The notes: generated by a model not told the origin, from the letters alone. A DNA stretch of 64,000 bases from Clostridium sp. CS001 (GCF_020443565.1 NZ_JAIZZN010000010.1:62001-126000), one strand, 5' to 3'. Positions 25,427 through 33,856 are shown, numbered from the stretch's first letter. Translations and numbers: made by a program.

Positions 25427-26738
25427 GTGCGCCCGGCATGGACGCAATCTAATGGGTGAAAGTCCCTAGCACGGGTTAATAGTACCAAGTGCATAGCTTA
25501 AGACAAGGGTGTCCACCGTGAGGTGGAATCTAAAGGAAGTCGGCGGCAAAACTCTGGTCTGACGAACAGAAACTACATATAAGGCATATGCTTGTGGGTA
25601 AGTTTGCAACACAAAATGAAGCCCAAAACTATTCGAAACAGGCGGTGTAAATGTAGCAGATAGATGGAGTGAAAGATAGCGTTCTTACCCGGGGAGATCT
25701 GATAGGTAAGTTGTGGATATGAATTTAGAAATAACAAACCATATAGTGATGTATGGCTGAACTATCAGAAGTCAGCAGACGTCATAGTACCATGCGAAAC
25801 GCGTTAGCGTGGGAAGGACTGAACAATAGGAGGTTTTGGAATTTTGAAAGATACGAGGAAATATGATAAAAGCAGACAACTTCATAAAGAAGGCTCTCTA
25901 CGAGAGAATAGAGTGGAGTTCTGATAAATGGGGTATTTATGAATACAGAAGAAGGAGCACCTCAAGGTGGACCCTTGTCCCCATTATTAAGTAACATAAT
26001 GTTACATGAACTTGATGTAGAACTAACAAAGCGAGGACTAAACTTTTGTAGATATGCTGATGATGCTAATATATACGTCAAAAGTGAGAAATCAGCAAAT
26101 AGAGTAATGAAGAGTGTTACAAGATTTATTGAGGAAAAGTTAAAGCTTAAAGTGAATAAGGAAAAGAGCACAGTAGATAGACCTTGGAAACTTAAATTTT
26201 TAGGATTTTCGTTTTACCGAGCAAAAGGTGAATACAGAATGAGAGTTCATCAAAAACCTATAAGTAAATTTAAAGCAAAGCTAAAGGAATTAACTTCAAG
26301 AAGTAATGCGATGAGCATGGAATATAGGTTTATGAAACTTAAGCAGGTAATAGTAGGATGGGTAAATTATTTTGCTATTGCAGACATTAAAAGTATTCTC
26401 AAAACCCTTGATGAATGGTTAAGGCGAAGGATTAGAATGTGTTTTTGGAAGCAATGGAAAATGATTAAAACAAAACATGACAATCTTGTTAGATTAGGGT
26501 CGATAAATAGCAAAGCATGGCAATATGCAAACACAAGGAAAAGCTACTGGAGAATATCCAGTAGTCCTATATTATCAAAAACTTTAACTAATAAATACCT
26601 TAAAAATATAGGATTAGTTTCAATTTACGAAACGTATTCATTAAAACATTAATTTCTATTGAACCGCCGTGTACCGAACGGTATGCACGGTGGTGTGAGA
26701 GGTCGCTAAATAAATTAATTATTTAGCTCCTACTCGAT
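25427..26738 (+). mobile_element. group IIC intron with an internally deleted reverse transcriptase gene
   Basis: The 5' end GTGCGCCCGGCATGG, the internal blocks GGGTGAAAGTCCC, AAGGGTGTCC, TTACCCGGGGAGATCTG and CAGAAGTCAGCAGACG, and the 3' region with domain V (CCGCCGTGTACCGAACGG, then CACGGTGGTGTG, 26662-26698) correspond block by block to the group IIC ribozyme of the Oceanobacillus iheyensis type. Domain VI is GCTAAATAA/TTATTTAGC, followed by CTCCTACTCGAT as the 3' end near 26738. The RNA parts look complete. The encoded reverse transcriptase is broken (next entry), so the copy could splice or move only if helped in trans. The 3' boundary may be off by one or two bases. Confidence 0.9.
25844..26652 (+). 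pseudogene. group II intron reverse transcriptase/maturase, internal deletion plus frame shift
   Basis: The true start (TTG 25844 after AGGAGG, or nearby) gives only 26 residues (DTRKYDKSRQLHKEG...RVEF) and then TGA at 25922. From 25939, two bases out of phase, the protein resumes with the palm motif GAPQGGPLSPLLSNI, the catalytic YADDAN and the maturase domain (WLRRRIRMCFWKQW, NTRKSYWRISSSPIL), ending normally. Reverse transcriptase blocks 0 to 3, roughly 150-180 residues, are missing. The remaining 237-codon frame has no ribosome binding site at its ATG. No endonuclease domain is expected in this class. Inactive as a full enzyme; some maturase activity of the C-terminal part cannot be excluded. 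Confidence 0.88.
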
Positions 26739-26775
26739 TCATTTAATATGAGGTTATGAAATATAATTTGATATA

Positions 26776-27807
26776 TTACCAAATTCCAAGGAGATGCTGC
26801 AATATAAGACTTACTGCAGTAATTCCTACCCAACAGCAAAATCCCATAATGATTGGTTTGCCGCCAGATTTTACTAGTTTCACTATGTTTGTATTTAGAC
26901 CGATTGCTGCCATAGCAAGGATTATAAAGAATTTACTTAGCTCCTTGAATGGTGCAAATATTGATGCAGGAACACCAAAACCTGTACAGATAGTGGTAAT
27001 AAGAGAAGCTAGTATAAAAAATATGATAAAGAAAGGAAAGATTTTTTTGAAATCTACTTTTTTACCGTCTGTATTTTTTTCTGTTTTTGTACGAATAAAC
27101 GCAAGTATCAGCGTAATAGGAATAATGGCTAAAGTCCTTGTTAATTTAACAGTAACAGCTTTATCAAGGGTTGCTGAGCCTAGACTATACATATTGTCCC
27201 ATGTAGAAGCTGCAGCAGTTACGGATGAGGTATCATTAATTGCTGTTCCTGCAAAGACACCAAATGCATCACCAGAAGTGTGAGAAAAACCAAGCCAAGC
27301 ACCAAAGGCTGGAAACAAAATAGCAGCAAGTACATTAAAGAAGAAGATAACAGAGATTGCCTGAGCAACTTCTTCGTCGTCTGCATCAATAACCGGAGCT
27401 GTGGCAGCAATTGCAGAGCCTCCACAAATAGAAGAACCTACACCTACCAAGGTAGATATCTTTGATGGTATGTGCATTACCTTATGGAGCACAAATGCAA
27501 TAACAAGTGAAGTAGTAATAGTACTAATAATAATTGGAAGCGATTGCTTTCCAGTCTCTAATACTACAGAAAGGTTTAATCCAAAACCTAACAATATAAC
27601 TGCATATTGAAGAATTTTTTTTGAAGTAAATTTAATTCCCGAATCAAACTTGCTTTTATTTTTAATAAATAATGTAATAATCATGCTGACCACAATTGCA
27701 ATTACAGGGCCACCAATTAGGGGAAACTTTTTGCCTAATAGCCATGATGGAATAGCAATGATCATACAAAGTGCTATTCCCATCCAATTCTTTTTAATAA
27801 AATTCAT
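26776..27807 (-). CDS. YeiH family putative sulfate/organic acid exporter
   Basis: A membrane protein of 343 residues with about ten segments, of the YeiH (UPF0324) family. GGPVIAIVVSM near residue 33, ILLGFGLNL near 72, GVGSSICGGSAIAATAPVI near 125 and GTAINDTSSVTAAA near 190 are its signatures. The family has been linked to export of sulfate or related oxyanions, without firm biochemistry in clostridia. It is transcribed leftward and divergently from a LysR-type regulator at 27998, the same yeiH/yeiE-like pairing as in enterobacteria. It ends about 37 bases from the group II intron. Confidence 0.88.
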   Translation of the reverse strand: MNFIKKNWMGIALCMIIAIPSWLLGKKFPLIGGPVIAIVVSMIITLFIKNKSKFDSGIKFTSKKILQYAVILLGFGLNLSVVLETGKQSLPIIISTITTSLVIAFVLHKVMHIPSKISTLVGVGSSICGGSAIAATAPVIDADDEEVAQAISVIFFFNVLAAILFPAFGAWLGFSHTSGDAFGVFAGTAINDTSSVTAAASTWDNMYSLGSATLDKAVTVKLTRTLAIIPITLILAFIRTKTEKNTDGKKVDFKKIFPFFIIFFILASLITTICTGFGVPASIFAPFKELSKFFIILAMAAIGLNTNIVKLVKSGGKPIIMGFCCWVGITAVSLILQHLLGIW

Positions 27808-27997
27808 GCTTTTATCCCTCTCTTTTATATATGGATTTACATTGGAAATTTGTGCCTATCACACTTATAAGGATATCATAATGCATTGATAAAGTAAAAT
27901 TATGAATATTTATAATTAGATAAGATTATGTTATAGTTAATGTATAATAATGCTTATATAATTGAGCAAATAACTAAGGAAAGGGACACTTATAATT

Positions 27998-28876
27998 ATG
28001 ATGGATTTTAGGATTGATACCTTTTTAACAGTATGCACATATATGAATTTTACTAGAGCTGCCAAGGCACTTAATATTACACAGCCAGCAGTATCGCAAC
28101 ATATACATTACCTTGAAGCATTTTACAACGTAAAGTTATTTACATATGAAGGGAAAAAGATGTATTTAACAAATGCCGGTGATATCTTATATCAAGCAGC
28201 TATTACCATGAAACATGATGATCTATATTTAAAGGAAACCATTAATGATTTGAGCAAAAGAAAAAGCAGGTTAATCTTTGGAACAACTTTAACAATAGGT
28301 GAATTTGTTATGGCGAAACATATAAAATCATATTTAAGTTTATATCCTGATACAGAGCTACGGATGACAGTAGGAAATACAAGTGAGCTACTTAAAATGC
28401 TTAGGATGGGGGAAATTGATTTTGCATTAGTAGAAGGAAATTATGCAAAGGAAGAGTACGATTATCTAGTGTACTCGCAAGAGCGATATATACCAGTGTG
28501 TAGCAAAGATTATACTTTTGAAAGAGAACCGAAGAAATTAACGGATTTGTTGTCAGAACGTATTATTATAAGGGAAAGGGGTTCAGGGACAAGAGAAATA
28601 CTTGAAAAGAATCTGGAATACAGAAATCTAGAAATTAGTGATTTTAGATATAGAGTTGAAATTGGAGGAATAAATGCTATAAAATCCTTGGTGGAATCTA
28701 GCTGTGGAATTACTTTTTTATATGAGGTAGCGGTTAAAGAGGAATTGGAAAAAGGGATTTTAAGAGAGATAAAATTGAAAGATTTTAAGGTTTCACACGA
28801 TTTTGCGTTTATCTGGAACAAAGGTAGCATCTTTTCTAAGAACTACCGTGAGATATGTGAAATACTAAGAAACTGA
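27998..28876 (+). CDS. LysR-family transcriptional regulator (CysB/YeiE-like)
   Basis: The N-terminal winged helix has FLTVCTYMNFTRAAKALNIT and QPAVSQHIHYLE in the first 50 residues, followed by a periplasmic-binding-protein-like effector domain with the LysR landmark GSGTREILEKNL near residue 195. The 292 residues are standard. A start one codon later is possible (ATG ATG). It is divergent from yeiH, so it probably controls that exporter from the 190-base space between them. The effector is unknown; sulfur compounds are a guess from the family. Confidence 0.9.
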   Translation: MMDFRIDTFLTVCTYMNFTRAAKALNITQPAVSQHIHYLEAFYNVKLFTYEGKKMYLTNAGDILYQAAITMKHDDLYLKETINDLSKRKSRLIFGTTLTIGEFVMAKHIKSYLSLYPDTELRMTVGNTSELLKMLRMGEIDFALVEGNYAKEEYDYLVYSQERYIPVCSKDYTFEREPKKLTDLLSERIIIRERGSGTREILEKNLEYRNLEISDFRYRVEIGGINAIKSLVESSCGITFLYEVAVKEELEKGILREIKLKDFKVSHDFAFIWNKGSIFSKNYREICEILRN

Positions 28877-28916
28877 AAATATAGAGTAAGGAATTTTACT
28901 AAAGGAGACTACAAAT

Positions 28917-29214
28917 ATGCCTATGATAATAATCCGAAATGATATAACAAAAATGAAAATAGATGTTATTGTAAACACTACGAATACAGCTCTAAAAGTT
29001 ACAATCCTAGTAAAGTAACGTCAATACTTTTGCTATAGCCATTAGATTAAATTTAGATGAAACACTTGATTTACTAAATAAAGCTGGATATACATTGTCT
29101 CATAGCAGTAAATTTGATGTAATTATTGAATATTTCATTGAAGAAGGGAATTACAATATCTACGAGATAAATGAAGCTTTGTTCGCCTTTGATCAAGTTC
29201 TACTTGGAATATAA
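28917..29214 (+). pseudogene. remnant of a macro-domain protein with a C-terminal helical domain
   Basis: A good ribosome binding site (AAAGGAGA) precedes ATG 28917, and the first 28 residues (PMIIIRNDITKMKIDVIVNTTNTALKV) are the start of an ADP-ribose-binding macro domain. The rest of the macro domain is missing. After stops and a frame change the text resumes with [36 protein letters not shown] and ends [12 protein letters not shown], which is the C-terminal domain found fused to macro domains in Firmicutes. Both ends survive and the middle has been lost, so this is an internal-deletion pseudogene. Confidence 0.75.
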
Positions 29215-29288
29215 TTGTCGCTTTGAAAGCGACCAGTTAACATGTAATTATTGTTATCCTTTAACTATAAAGGAAGGGGGTTAGCAAT

Positions 29289-29482
29289 ATGAAAACAAAT
29301 TTAACTGAATTGGTATTAGTTCAGACAGGGCAGCCAATTACAACGCTGATGGTGAGGGCACAAGACTGAATTAAGAGGCAGTTAGCGATGTTGTCTCTGA
29401 ACTTCGTGCAAGTAGACCAATTACTGAGAATTGGAAATCAGGGATTGATGATGACTTTAAACGCCGAAATAAAAAAATATAA
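29289..29482 (+). pseudogene. remnant of a VWA-domain (TerY-like) protein
   Basis: AAGGAAGGGGG precedes ATG 29289 and MKTNLTELVLV, the usual start of a small von Willebrand A-domain protein. The metal-site DxSxS and the whole core are gone. The sequence then reads as the family's C-terminal end: a degraded NADGEGTRLN-like stretch, AVSDVVSELRASRPITENW, KSGIDDDFKRR. As with the preceding macro-domain gene, both ends are kept and the interior is lost. The family assignment rests on short end sequences and is therefore moderate. Confidence 0.6.
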
Positions 29483-29517
29483 ATAATCTGTATATGTTAT
29501 ACTAAATAGGATAAAAA

Positions 29518-29558
29518 GGGACGGTTCATACTAATTATAAATTAGAATGAACCGTCCC
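29518..29558. repeat. long imperfect palindrome, REP/MITE-like
   Basis: GGGACGGTTCAT (29518-29529) pairs with ATGAACCGTCCC (29547-29558), and the interior continues with CTAATT/AATTAG. It ends about 19 bases before the next start codon. GGGACGGTTC-type palindromes recur between genes in Firmicutes and are often tied to REP-associated transposases, so it may be a small mobile repeat. Only one copy is in this window. It may also act as a terminator or leader hairpin. Confidence 0.5.
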
Positions 29559-29576
29559 TATTAAGGAGAGATAAAA

Positions 29577-30362
29577 ATGGATATAAAAAAAGTGATAGCA
29601 ATTTATTTTTCACCAAATGGTAGTACTAAAAAAATAGTAAAAAAGATAGCAAAAGATATTGGAATTTATACTGTAGAAGAAATCGATTTAACCTCAGTAA
29701 AATCAAGAAATAAGAAAATAAAATTCGGTAAGGATGAATTAGTTGTAATAGGGTTTCCAGTATATGCTGATAGATTACCAGTGGTTTGCAATGAAATATT
29801 TAAAAATATTGAAGGAAATAATACCACTACTATTGCAATAGTAAGCTATGGAAATAGAGATTATGGGGATGCATTATTAGAGTTAACAGAAGGTTTGAAG
29901 AAATCCAATATGAAGGTTATTTCCGGAGCTGCAATCATTGGACAACATTGTCTTAATAATAATGTTGCCACTAATAGGCCTGATGAAGAAGATAATGCAC
30001 TTTTATTAGAATATGCAAATAAAATTAGAGATAAAATAAACAATATTGAACAAATAGAAAAATTGGAAGATATTTCTGTAAAAGGTAACTATCCTTATAA
30101 ACCTTTAAAATCTCAAAGTGCACCTTTAGGGGATTCTAAATGTATACAATGTGGTTTATGTGAGAAAAAATGTCCTGTTAATGCTATAGATAAAAAGGAA
30201 TTTAGACAAACTGATAATAGCAAATGTATTTCCTGTGGAGCTTGTATTAATGTATGTCCCACAAATGCAAGGGACATAAGAGAAGAAGCCTTTAAAAGTC
30301 TCATGAAAAAGTTAGAAGTGATAGCTAAAGAAAGAAAAGAAATAGAGATTTTCATTAATTGA
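29577..30362 (+). CDS. EFR1-family flavodoxin-ferredoxin fusion protein
   Basis: The N-terminal half (about 1-150) is a flavodoxin-like domain with the FMN phosphate loop YFSPNGSTKKIV near residue 11 and GFPVYADRLP near 59. The C-terminal part has two [4Fe-4S] ferredoxin motifs: CIQCGLCEKKC(P) near 188 and CISCGACINVC(P) near 217. This layout defines the EFR1 family of anaerobes. It is a cytosolic electron carrier or quinone/iron-related reductase of unknown partner. AAGGAGAG precedes the ATG. It stands alone, downstream of the palindromic repeat. Confidence 0.9.
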   Translation: MDIKKVIAIYFSPNGSTKKIVKKIAKDIGIYTVEEIDLTSVKSRNKKIKFGKDELVVIGFPVYADRLPVVCNEIFKNIEGNNTTTIAIVSYGNRDYGDALLELTEGLKKSNMKVISGAAIIGQHCLNNNVATNRPDEEDNALLLEYANKIRDKINNIEQIEKLEDISVKGNYPYKPLKSQSAPLGDSKCIQCGLCEKKCPVNAIDKKEFRQTDNSKCISCGACINVCPTNARDIREEAFKSLMKKLEVIAKERKEIEIFIN

Positions 30363-30493
30363 GATTGCACCAAGGGTAGTAGTGTATAATAAATTCATAT
30401 ATTTGGAAAGATACAAATATATCATCATAGTATTAATGTTGCAATATTATTTATTTAGATAGCAGTAAAAACTTCTACGAAATGGGGTTGTGT

Positions 30494-31051
30494 ATGCAAG
30501 CAATGCAAGTAATGCAAGTTGATAAAATTATTGATTTCTTAGAAACAGATACAATAAGTGTTACTTTTTCATCTCATGGGTTAAAATATTTATCTTTAAA
30601 AAGTAATAATGGTAATAAACTTATAGATTTAAAAAGTTTTAGTGAGGAGAATGAACAAAATCCAATGGTATGTTTGTTAATTAAAGAAACGTTGAATTTT
30701 TTAGAGACAGGAACTCATAATATGATACTAGATCTAACAGATTTTACATCTTTCCAACAAGCAGTTTTTGAGGCTACTTCTAAAATTAATGTAGGAGATA
30801 TTTGCACCTATAAGGGACTAGCTGAAGCGCTGGGAAAATCAGGTGCAGCACAAGCTGTTGGTAGCGCAATTGCAAAGAATCCAGTTTCTTATTTTATACC
30901 AACGCATAGGGTGTTGCCACAAAAGGGTATAGGAATATGCAGAAGTGGAGCTGGGTCCTTAAGGGAGAAACTTTTGATACTTGAAGGGCATGATATTGAG
31001 AAACTTAGAGGTAATTATGTATGTAATAGGAAGAAGTGTTGCATGGAGTGA
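30494..31051 (+). CDS. alkyltransferase-like (MGMT-fold) protein lacking the catalytic cysteine
   Basis: The C-terminal MGMT DNA-binding domain is clear: FTSFQQAVFEATSKINVGDICTYKGLAEALG, AVGSAIAKNP, then FIPTHRVLP. In O6-alkylguanine-DNA methyltransferases that last motif is PCHRV with the acceptor cysteine; here it reads PTHRV, so the protein should not transfer alkyl groups. Such alkyltransferase-like proteins can still bind O6-alkylguanine, as known for PWHR-type ATLs, but a threonine form is unusual. The N-terminus holds three 9-base repeats ATGCAAGYR with in-frame ATGs (30494, 30503, 30512); I choose the first, behind GGGG. The tail is Cys-rich (CNRKKCCME). Confidence 0.8.
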   Translation: MQAMQVMQVDKIIDFLETDTISVTFSSHGLKYLSLKSNNGNKLIDLKSFSEENEQNPMVCLLIKETLNFLETGTHNMILDLTDFTSFQQAVFEATSKINVGDICTYKGLAEALGKSGAAQAVGSAIAKNPVSYFIPTHRVLPQKGIGICRSGAGSLREKLLILEGHDIEKLRGNYVCNRKKCCME

Positions 31052-31185
31052 TGTATATACTAGGTATTAGGTACACACCTATTACAGCAACGCCAGGAGA
31101 ACTGGTTTTGGGTATAGGTACAGAGATGACCGTTATGCTACTTGAAAGATATTTGGAAGAAAGAAAATTCGAAAAAGAAAGATAG
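31051..31185 (+). other. 44-codon open frame, unrecognised; possible remnant
   Basis: An ATG overlapping the end of the previous gene opens 44 codons reading MYILGIRYTPITATPGEL and ending ERYLEERKFEKER. The composition looks protein-like, yet there is no convincing ribosome binding site and I recognise no family. It may be the tail of a deleted gene, as seen at several nearby places. The rest of the gap to 31320 shows nothing. Confidence 0.25.
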
Positions 31186-31319
31186 CATAAACTACAAGGA
31201 AGTTATAGAATGAAATAATCGGAGTAGATAATCAACATAATAAAACGAAGGTTTTTACTATTTCTATTCTTTATATTAAGTGGTAAAATATTAATGAGAT
31301 TAACAACGCAAAGGATGGG

Positions 31320-31922
31320 ATGAACATGTTAAAGAAAAAGGATACAGCATTACTCATAATTGATATGCAATATGGTGGAGGAGCTCCTGATGGATCCATG
31401 GTGAAAATGCTGAATGTGGATATAACAAAGCAGGAAGATATAGTAACCCCTATAGTAAAGTTAAAGGATTACTTCAATGAAAATGAAATGTTAGTTGTTA
31501 ATATTAAGACTGAATATGAAGAAGATTTCAGTGATTGGGAAATGTTAGCTGAAAGGTTTGAGGTAGAAAAATATAAACATTTTGCCAAAGGTTCATTGGA
31601 TGCAGAAATCATACCTCCACTAGCACCACGAGATGGTGAAGAGTTAATTATTAAAAACAGATGGAATGCATTTTTTAATACGAGATTGGATGAGATACTT
31701 AAAGGTAGAAATATAAAGAACCTTGTATTAGTTGGAGCGGCTACTGATGTTTGCGTATTGGAAACCTGCAGTTATGCTTTTTCTTTAAATTATAACTGTA
31801 TAGTGCCAAAAGAAACAACAGCTTCATTTAATGCTGAGAAAAAGAAAATAGGATTGGAACTTCTTAGTTTTGGAAGAAGCAAAGTTGTTAATGTTGATGA
31901 AGTATATACCATGTTTGAGTAG
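31320..31922 (+). CDS. isochorismatase-like cysteine hydrolase
   Basis: A 200-residue hydrolase of the isochorismatase superfamily. The catalytic triad is visible as Asp in LLIIDMQYG near residue 15, Lys in LIIKNRWNAFF near 113 and Cys in GAATDVCVLET near 144. Members cleave amides or imides such as nicotinamide, N-carbamoyl compounds and ureidoacrylate; the substrate here cannot be chosen from the sequence. The start is ATG 31320 or 31326, both near AAGGATGG. It is a single gene in the accessory region. Confidence 0.85.
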   Translation: MNMLKKKDTALLIIDMQYGGGAPDGSMVKMLNVDITKQEDIVTPIVKLKDYFNENEMLVVNIKTEYEEDFSDWEMLAERFEVEKYKHFAKGSLDAEIIPPLAPRDGEELIIKNRWNAFFNTRLDEILKGRNIKNLVLVGAATDVCVLETCSYAFSLNYNCIVPKETTASFNAEKKKIGLELLSFGRSKVVNVDEVYTMFE

Positions 31923-32029
31923 GACTGAGACAAGAAGCGCATAAGTAATGGGAGAGCACAACATATGCGATTGAGAAATACAAAATGAATCTGATTTTAA
32001 GAGTATAAATATCAAGAAATAAATCAAAT

Positions 32030-32096
32030 CATAGGCACTAAAAACCTATGCCGTCTGAGGTGAAGTAAAAGTATTCACCTTAGAGGGCTATTTTTG
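32030..32096 (+). terminator. double-hairpin terminator after the isochorismatase-like gene
   Basis: CATAGG/CCTATG (32030-32050) is followed by an 11-bp stem TCTGAGGTGAA/TTCACCTTAGA (32054-32064 with 32074-32084, one G-U pair), then GGGCTATTTTTG. The T-run suggests termination. The surrounding gap from 31923 to about 32200 holds no other gene. Confidence 0.55.
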
Positions 32097-32211
32097 TTAT
32101 CAATTAGTTCTGAAGGTAGTTGGAATTCCCAAATGTAAAATCAATCAATTAATGAATATTTCTCTGCACCATCTAAAATATATATTGGATTTACTTTTGA
32201 AAAAAACATAG

Positions 32212-32239
32212 TTGACAATTAGTCTAATTAGACTATAAT
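32212..32239 (+). promoter_or_regulatory. promoter of the SGNH hydrolase/padR operon
   Basis: TTGACA (32212-32217), a 16-base spacer and TATAAT (32234-32239) form a near-consensus vegetative promoter. An operator palindrome fills the spacer, so a bound repressor would block polymerase. Confidence 0.8.
32220..32235. promoter_or_regulatory. operator palindrome 1, probable PadR site
   Basis: TAGTCTAATTAGACTA is a perfect 16-bp palindrome lying between and partly over the -35 and -10 elements. The same core recurs 33 bases downstream. Confidence 0.7.
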
Positions 32240-32250
32240 ATTTAAGTGTT

Positions 32251-32270
32251 ACTAGTCTAATTAGACTAGT
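32251..32270. promoter_or_regulatory. operator palindrome 2, probable PadR site
   Basis: ACTAGTCTAATTAGACTAGT is a perfect 20-bp palindrome with the same core as site 1. The centres are 33 bases apart, about three helical turns, so dimers would lie on the same face of the DNA. Confidence 0.7.
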
Positions 32271-32409
32271 AATTAATTTAGTAATTTTTGATATCAAGGA
32301 AAATCACTTGAAGCAATAGTTAAGAAATTAAATAAGTAACTACTAAATATTTATTAAGAACTGGAAACATTTTTTAATAAACATCACATAAAAAGAAAGG
32401 ATGAAAAAA

Positions 32410-33258
32410 ATGGTTAAATCGTTTTTAATGTTAGGACAGTCGAATATGGCTGGACGTGGATTTATTCATGAAGTGACCCCGATTTATAATGAAAGAATAC
32501 AAATGCTGCGTAACGGTAGATGGCAAATGATGACTGAGCCCATCAATTATGACCGGCCTGTTTCAGGAATAAGTCTGGCCGGTTCATTTGCAGAGGCATG
32601 GTGTCGTCAAAGTCAAGAAGATACTATTGGCTTAATTCCTTGTGCTGAAGGTGGAAGCACACTGGATGAATGGGCTGTAGAGGGAACACTTTTTAAGCAC
32701 GCAATAACTGAATCTAAATTTGCTATGCAAAGTAGTGAGTTAACAGGAATTCTATGGCATCAAGGAGAAAGTGATAGTTTCAATGGTAACTACAAAGTCT
32801 ATTATAAAAAATTATTTTTAATTATTGAAGCTCTTAGAAAGGAGTTAAATGCTCCAGATCTTCCTATAATTATTGGCGGGTTAGGAGATTTTTTAGGCAA
32901 AGAAGGATTTGGAAAACACTGCATTGAATATGACTTTATTAATAAGGAATTATGTAAATTTGCTTTCGAACAAGATAATTGTTACTTCGTCACAGCATCA
33001 GGTTTAACTTCTAATCCTGATGGCATTCATATTGATGCAATCTCTCAAAAAAAATTTGGTTTACGATATTTTGAAGCCTTTTTCAATAAGCAACATGTAT
33101 TGAAGCCGCTAATTAATGAAAATGAGTTGATAAGTCTTAATTATGCTAGAGCACATACCAAAACAGAAAAGATATATATGAAAAGTATGGATTTGGCATT
33201 GGGGAAAATATCCTATGATGAATTCGAATCTCAATTCATACAAATCAACAATGGTTAA
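32410..33258 (+). CDS. SGNH-type hydrolase / sialate O-acetylesterase-like protein
   Basis: A carbohydrate-esterase-like SGNH hydrolase of about 282 residues. The nucleophile serine is in LMLGQSNMAGRG at the very start, the block WHQGESD lies near residue 117 and the Asp-His pair in NPDGIHIDA near 202. These fit the DUF303/sialate acetylesterase family, which removes acetyl groups from sugars. No signal peptide is seen, so it should be cytosolic. ATG 32410 has AAAGGA at a good distance; ATG 32401 is too close to it. It is followed by a PadR regulator and preceded by two palindromic operators, so it is probably inducible. The C-terminal 45 residues are not familiar. Confidence 0.82.
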   Translation: MVKSFLMLGQSNMAGRGFIHEVTPIYNERIQMLRNGRWQMMTEPINYDRPVSGISLAGSFAEAWCRQSQEDTIGLIPCAEGGSTLDEWAVEGTLFKHAITESKFAMQSSELTGILWHQGESDSFNGNYKVYYKKLFLIIEALRKELNAPDLPIIIGGLGDFLGKEGFGKHCIEYDFINKELCKFAFEQDNCYFVTASGLTSNPDGIHIDAISQKKFGLRYFEAFFNKQHVLKPLINENELISLNYARAHTKTEKIYMKSMDLALGKISYDEFESQFIQINNG

Positions 33259-33291
33259 GACTAATAATTATGGAGTAATTATTAGTCTTAA
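33255..33291. repeat. 16-bp perfect hairpin between hydrolase and padR
   Basis: TTAAGACTAATAATTA pairs exactly with TAATTATTAGTCTTAA (loop TGGAG). It contains ATTAGTCT, the sequence also found in the promoter operator at 32218-32225, so it may be a further regulator site or an mRNA stabiliser. It lacks a T-run and is unlikely to be a full terminator. Confidence 0.5.
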
Positions 33292-33322
33292 TCTTGATGA
33301 ATAAGATAAAGGAGATGTTTTT

Positions 33323-33856
33323 TTGATACCATTACTAATTTTAGGGTTATTAAAACAAAAACCAGGTTCTTACGGATACGAGTTATTAACCCTAATGGAA
33401 GAGAGGCACTATAAATATATAGTAAATTTCACTAAAGGGTCATTCTATTATAATCTTCAACAATTAGAAGCAAAACAATATATTAAAGAAATTGACCAAT
33501 TAGACAATACTAGAGAGACGCATAATTATATAATCACTGAACTAGGAAATAAGGAATTTGAAAAATTGATGTATAAGTATGGTTCTAAGACAGAGTATGT
33601 AAATTTATCTTTTTATGCAACAATGCTATTTACTAATGAATATAAAAGCGAAGAACTAATAAAACTAATAGAAATACAAATCGAGCAAACTAAGCAGAAA
33701 ATTTTTTTATTAGAACAATCCCTTGAGAATAATGCAACTATCCCTACTTATTTTAGAAAAATGTTAGAAAATTCACTATCTCATCATTTGGTAAATGTTC
33801 AATGGTTTGAAGAAATGTTAGAAGATATAAGAAATGAAAATGCAAATTTAATATAA
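33323..33856 (+). CDS. PadR-family transcriptional regulator
   Basis: A 177-residue winged-helix regulator. ILGLLKQKPGSYGYELLTLMEER at the N-terminus and FTKGSFYYNLQQLEAKQYIKE near residues 38-58 are the PadR DNA-binding domain, followed by a C-terminal coiled coil of the PadR_C (vir) type. The start is TTG with AAAGGAG upstream. It follows the SGNH hydrolase gene by 64 bases. It most likely represses the operon through the paired TAGTCTAATTAGACTA palindromes, an inference from position and symmetry. Confidence 0.88.
   Translation: MIPLLILGLLKQKPGSYGYELLTLMEERHYKYIVNFTKGSFYYNLQQLEAKQYIKEIDQLDNTRETHNYIITELGNKEFEKLMYKYGSKTEYVNLSFYATMLFTNEYKSEELIKLIEIQIEQTKQKIFLLEQSLENNATIPTYFRKMLENSLSHHLVNVQWFEEMLEDIRNENANLI

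Noticed and set aside
25922-25924. TGA in the intron protein gene as a selenocysteine codon
   Set aside because: The codon lies at a deletion junction with a change of frame, with no SECIS-like hairpin and no redox motif around it. It is an ordinary stop in a broken gene.
26756-27283. Rightward open frame of 175 codons
   Set aside because: It lies entirely antisense to the well-supported YeiH-family gene (26776-27807), has no ribosome binding site and no recognisable domain.
30494-30520. ATGCAAG triple repeat as a regulatory array
   Set aside because: The 9-base units are in frame and code for MQA-MQV-MQV at the protein start, so simple coding repetition explains them.
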